Under the pieces are notes generated by a model. That model was not told the DNA's origin, ran no database searches, and saw only the letters and a program-made list of their open reading frames with translations. A stretch of 15,970 bases of DNA from positions 1 through 15,970 of the forward strand of contig CALDPL010000189.1 of assembly GCA_937911965.1 (NCBI GenBank), given 5' to 3'. This DNA comes from an uncultured Allomuricauda sp. (GTDB taxonomy: Bacteria > Bacteroidota > Bacteroidia > Flavobacteriales > Flavobacteriaceae). This document shows, piece after piece, positions 14,100 through 15,970 of the stretch. A program made the translations under genes and the position numbers. How positions within the stretch are numbered: position 1 is the stretch's first letter; each line of letters starts with the position of its first letter.

Positions 14100-14572
14100 G
14101 GGAGGTCCTTGGGAAACTGTCCGAACTTTCGGGTATCGGCCCGTTGCAGTACCTTGAAGTCCTCGGCCCGTTCCATGTCCAGAAAGTAGTTCAGAAATTC
14201 AGCGGGCAAAGGGGCCAAACGCCTTTCCCGCATATCGATCCATCCCCCCATGATCTGGCATCGGGCAAAATTTTTTCCCTCACTGTCGTAAAAATTGTGC
14301 AGGAATTCAAAGAACATCCCGTCCTCGCTCAAACCGGTAAGTTCCAATGAGACCCGAATGGGCTTGCCCGGAAAGGCCTCCCTGAAATAGTGGACGTGCT
14401 CGTGGAAAACCACCGGACCGATCCGGTTTTCGGCCATGTTCTTTTGGGAAAAGCCCAACTGCACCAAATAAGACATCCGGGTATGGGCCATAAAATTGAT
14501 ATAGGCCGAATTGGCCATATGCCCATTGGCATCCAAATCGCTCCAACGTATCTCGAATTCCTTAAAAAACAT
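14096..14572 (-). CDS. 4HBT hot-dog fold acyl-CoA thioesterase
   Basis: A protein of 158 residues. The N-terminal motif EIRWSDLDANGHMANSAY (residues 7-24) carries the catalytic aspartate region of 4-hydroxybenzoyl-CoA thioesterase-type enzymes, with Asp12 or Asp14 as the likely catalytic residue and the usual GHMxN. The hot-dog fold continues with VHYFREAFPGKPIRVSLELTGL. The family hydrolyses acyl-CoA or acyl-ACP thioesters in the cytoplasm; the chain type is not readable. An ATG 22 codons earlier exists, but the chosen ATG at 14570-14572 gives the family start. Its TAG (14096-14098) overlaps the stop of the EamA gene. It is divergent from the monooxygenase gene at 14688, with a perfect palindrome 14 bases upstream of its start. 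Confidence 0.88.
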   Translation of the reverse strand: MFFKEFEIRWSDLDANGHMANSAYINFMAHTRMSYLVQLGFSQKNMAENRIGPVVFHEHVHYFREAFPGKPIRVSLELTGLSEDGMFFEFLHNFYDSEGKNFARCQIMGGWIDMRERRLAPLPAEFLNYFLDMERAEDFKVLQRADTRKFGQFPKDLP

Positions 14573-14586
14573 AGCGGAAATTTTTG

Positions 14587-14600
14587 TTATGCATGCATAA
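14587..14600. promoter_or_regulatory. Perfect 14-base palindrome TTATGCATGCATAA, possible operator
   Basis: TTATGCATGCATAA equals its own reverse complement over all 14 bases. It sits in the 115-base divergent region between the thioesterase (start 14572) and the monooxygenase (start 14688), close to where a promoter or leader of the thioesterase would lie. A dimeric regulator site is a reasonable guess; no regulator gene adjoins it. Confidence 0.4.
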
Positions 14601-14687
14601 TACAGGTAAAAATACCATAGTTTTGACAAGCATCCCAATGGAAACCCTGGAATTAATGATATTTTTAACCCTGAACCCTACCTTCCC

Positions 14688-15767
14688 ATGAGCTCTAAAG
14701 CTGAATTCATCAAAGACCTTGAACTGCCCGTGATCGCTGCCCCCATGTTCCTGATCTCAGGACCCGAATTGGTGGTGGAATGTTGCAAAAATGGAATCGT
14801 GGGCACCTTTCCCGCCCTGAACCAAAGGAGCAGTGAAGGCTTTGAGGCCTGGTTGGTCCAAATCAAATCGGAACTGGAACAATTTGAAAGGGAGCAGGGG
14901 AAAAAGCCCGCCCCCTTTGGGGTCAACCTGATCGTCCATCCCAGCAACCCCCGCTTGGAGGCCGATGTGAAACTCTGCATAAAACACCGGGTCCCCTTGG
15001 TGATCACCTCCCTGGGGGCCGTGAGCCAGGTGGTGGACGCCATACACTCCTATGGGGGACTGGTCTTCCACGACATCATCAAAAAACGCCATGGGGAAAA
15101 GGCGGCCGAGGCCGGGGTGGACGGCCTGATCCTGGTGGCTGCCGGGGCCGGAGGCCATGGGGGCACCCTGAATCCCTTGGCATTGCTGGCCGAAATCAAA
15201 AAATTCTTCGACAAGACCCTGGTCCTCTCCGGGTGCATTTCCACGGGAAGGGACGTGGCCGCGGCCCTTCAAATGGGGGCCGATCTGGCCTATATGGGCA
15301 CCCGTTTCATCAATACCGAAGAAAGCCAGGCCCCCGAGGCCTACCAACGCATGATCGTGGAGGCCGGGGCCGATCAGGTCACCTATACCGCTGCCGTTTC
15401 GGGGGTGTCGGCCAACTTTTTGACCCCCAGCCTCAAGGCTGCAGGAATTTCCGAGGAGGATCTGAAAAAGGACCATAAGATCGATTTCGGCAAGGAACTC
15501 AATACAGAGGCCAAGGCCTGGAAGACCATTTGGTCGGCCGGCCAAGGGGTCAGCTCGATCGACAATGTATTGCCAGTGAGAGATCTGGTAGGGGAACTCA
15601 AGGTACAGTTCAGATCCGCCATTGAGGAACAGGCCAAGCTTTTGAATTGGTTTCCAAAGGAGGGACCCACAAACCGCAAACCAAAATGCCACTGGTTCCC
15701 TCAAACTACAGTCCCCCCTTTTTCTTCAGGAACGGTCACCTGTCCACCATCCATGCCGGGCTGTTGA
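14688..15767 (+). CDS. Nitronate monooxygenase-like FMN protein (2-nitropropane dioxygenase family)
   Basis: A frame of 359 residues, of which about the first 322 are the family. It has the TIM-barrel FMN-binding features: LPVIAAPMFLISGPELVV, GVNLIVHPSN, VTSLGAVSQVV, AAGAGGHGGTLNPLALL with His157 in the GGHxG motif, SGCISTGRDVAAALQMGADLAYMGTRF. These enzymes oxidise alkyl nitronates using FMN and oxygen; bacterial members often have unknown physiological substrates. After residue 322 come 37 residues (P-, T-, C- and K-rich) with no family character that overlap the next gene by 82 bases. This suggests a lost stop codon or an indel near 15640-15655; a TGA in another frame at 15643-15645 would give a normal-length end. 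The ATG at 14688 gives a normal N-terminus. Confidence 0.87.
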   Translation: MSSKAEFIKDLELPVIAAPMFLISGPELVVECCKNGIVGTFPALNQRSSEGFEAWLVQIKSELEQFEREQGKKPAPFGVNLIVHPSNPRLEADVKLCIKHRVPLVITSLGAVSQVVDAIHSYGGLVFHDIIKKRHGEKAAEAGVDGLILVAAGAGGHGGTLNPLALLAEIKKFFDKTLVLSGCISTGRDVAAALQMGADLAYMGTRFINTEESQAPEAYQRMIVEAGADQVTYTAAVSGVSANFLTPSLKAAGISEEDLKKDHKIDFGKELNTEAKAWKTIWSAGQGVSSIDNVLPVRDLVGELKVQFRSAIEEQAKLLNWFPKEGPTNRKPKCHWFPQTTVPPFSSGTVTCPPSMPGC

Positions 15768-15970
15768 GGCGGGTGGATGCCCCCCACCAAGAGCGGGAAC
15801 GTTTGGAACTCTCGGACGGGGATTTCCTGGATTTGGATTGGAGCCGGGCCAAAATGCCCGGCCGAAAATTGGTGCTGCTCTTGCACGGGCTCGAAGGGGA
15901 TGCCCAACGGCCCTATATCACGGGCAGTGCCAAACTGTTCACCCAAAACGGCCATGACTGTTGCGCCCTG
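15686..15970 (+). CDS. YheT-family alpha/beta hydrolase, 5' part (runs off window)
   Basis: First 95 residues of a COG0429-type alpha/beta hydrolase. The start MPLVPSNYSPPFFFRNGHLST matches family N-termini, and KLVLLLHGLEGDAQRPYITG contains the HG oxyanion motif of the fold. The nucleophile serine and the Asp/His of the triad would lie beyond the window. Family members are poorly characterised esterases or lipases, and no substrate can be assigned. The ATG at 15686 is inside the monooxygenase frame, +2 relative to it, giving an 82-base overlap; the homologous N-terminus starts right there, so the overlap is better explained by an over-long monooxygenase frame. The two genes are likely cotranscribed. 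Confidence 0.82.
   Translation, partial: MPLVPSNYSPPFFFRNGHLSTIHAGLLRRVDAPHQERERLELSDGDFLDLDWSRAKMPGRKLVLLLHGLEGDAQRPYITGSAKLFTQNGHDCCAL

Noticed and set aside
1..15970. CRISPR array, tRNA or rRNA genes, insertion sequence, phage or defence genes
   Set aside because: I saw no spaced repeats of the right size, no tRNA-like cloverleaf in the intergenic regions, and no transposase, integrase or nuclease-type defence proteins.

Overview
The window joins DNA from two unrelated bacteria. Positions 1 to about 1130 are very GC-rich: two 60-base lines that I counted by hand gave 77-78% G+C. Codons there end almost always in G or C, and the proteins look actinobacterial. From about 1140 to the end, a counted line gave 53% G+C. 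The genes there look like a fairly GC-rich marine member of the Flavobacteriaceae (Robiginitalea or Muricauda type, an inference), and many starts are preceded by the Bacteroidota -7 element TAnnTTTG. The switch falls inside one open reading frame. The 5' two-thirds of uvrC runs in frame, across a stretch of possible microhomology coding for IRIVDP, into the last 180 residues of an acyl-CoA ligase. I read this as a chimeric join made by assembly or amplification, not as a natural fusion.

Left segment (1-1136, minus strand): the 3' end of an acyl-CoA ligase, then after a 4-base gap the start of a CodA-like cytosine deaminase that runs off the window edge.

Flavobacterial segment: truncated uvrC (minus), then an intergenic region with repeats, a two-element promoter and a possible 30-residue membrane peptide ahead of fthC (plus). 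fthC meets lspA (minus) tail to tail with a 13-base overlap. Next comes an ileS-dksA-like operon (minus) closed by a strong hairpin terminator just after the dksA-like gene. The IleRS carries the swapped GxHH form of the HIGH motif. A small Ala/Lys/Glu-rich lipoprotein (plus) with its own terminator follows, then recO, gdhA and a cystathionine gamma-synthase-like gene (all minus, each apparently with its own promoter).

Right part: a DUF3298/RsiV-type lipoprotein (plus) is divergent from the cystathionine gene. An ArsC/Spx-like protein and an EamA transporter form a two-gene operon with an ATGA overlap. A 4HBT thioesterase (minus) overlaps the transporter's stop codon. It is divergent from a nitronate monooxygenase-like gene, with a perfect 14-base palindrome between them. 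The window ends inside a YheT-type alpha/beta hydrolase that overlaps the monooxygenase frame by 82 bases.

Most of the flavobacterial genes are housekeeping: DNA repair, folate, lipoprotein maturation, translation, ammonia assimilation and sulfur amino acids. I found no tRNA, rRNA, CRISPR array, insertion sequence or defence system. The points most worth checking are the chimeric junction, the GxHH IleRS, the small ORF with paired direct repeats upstream of fthC, and the monooxygenase/hydrolase overlap.
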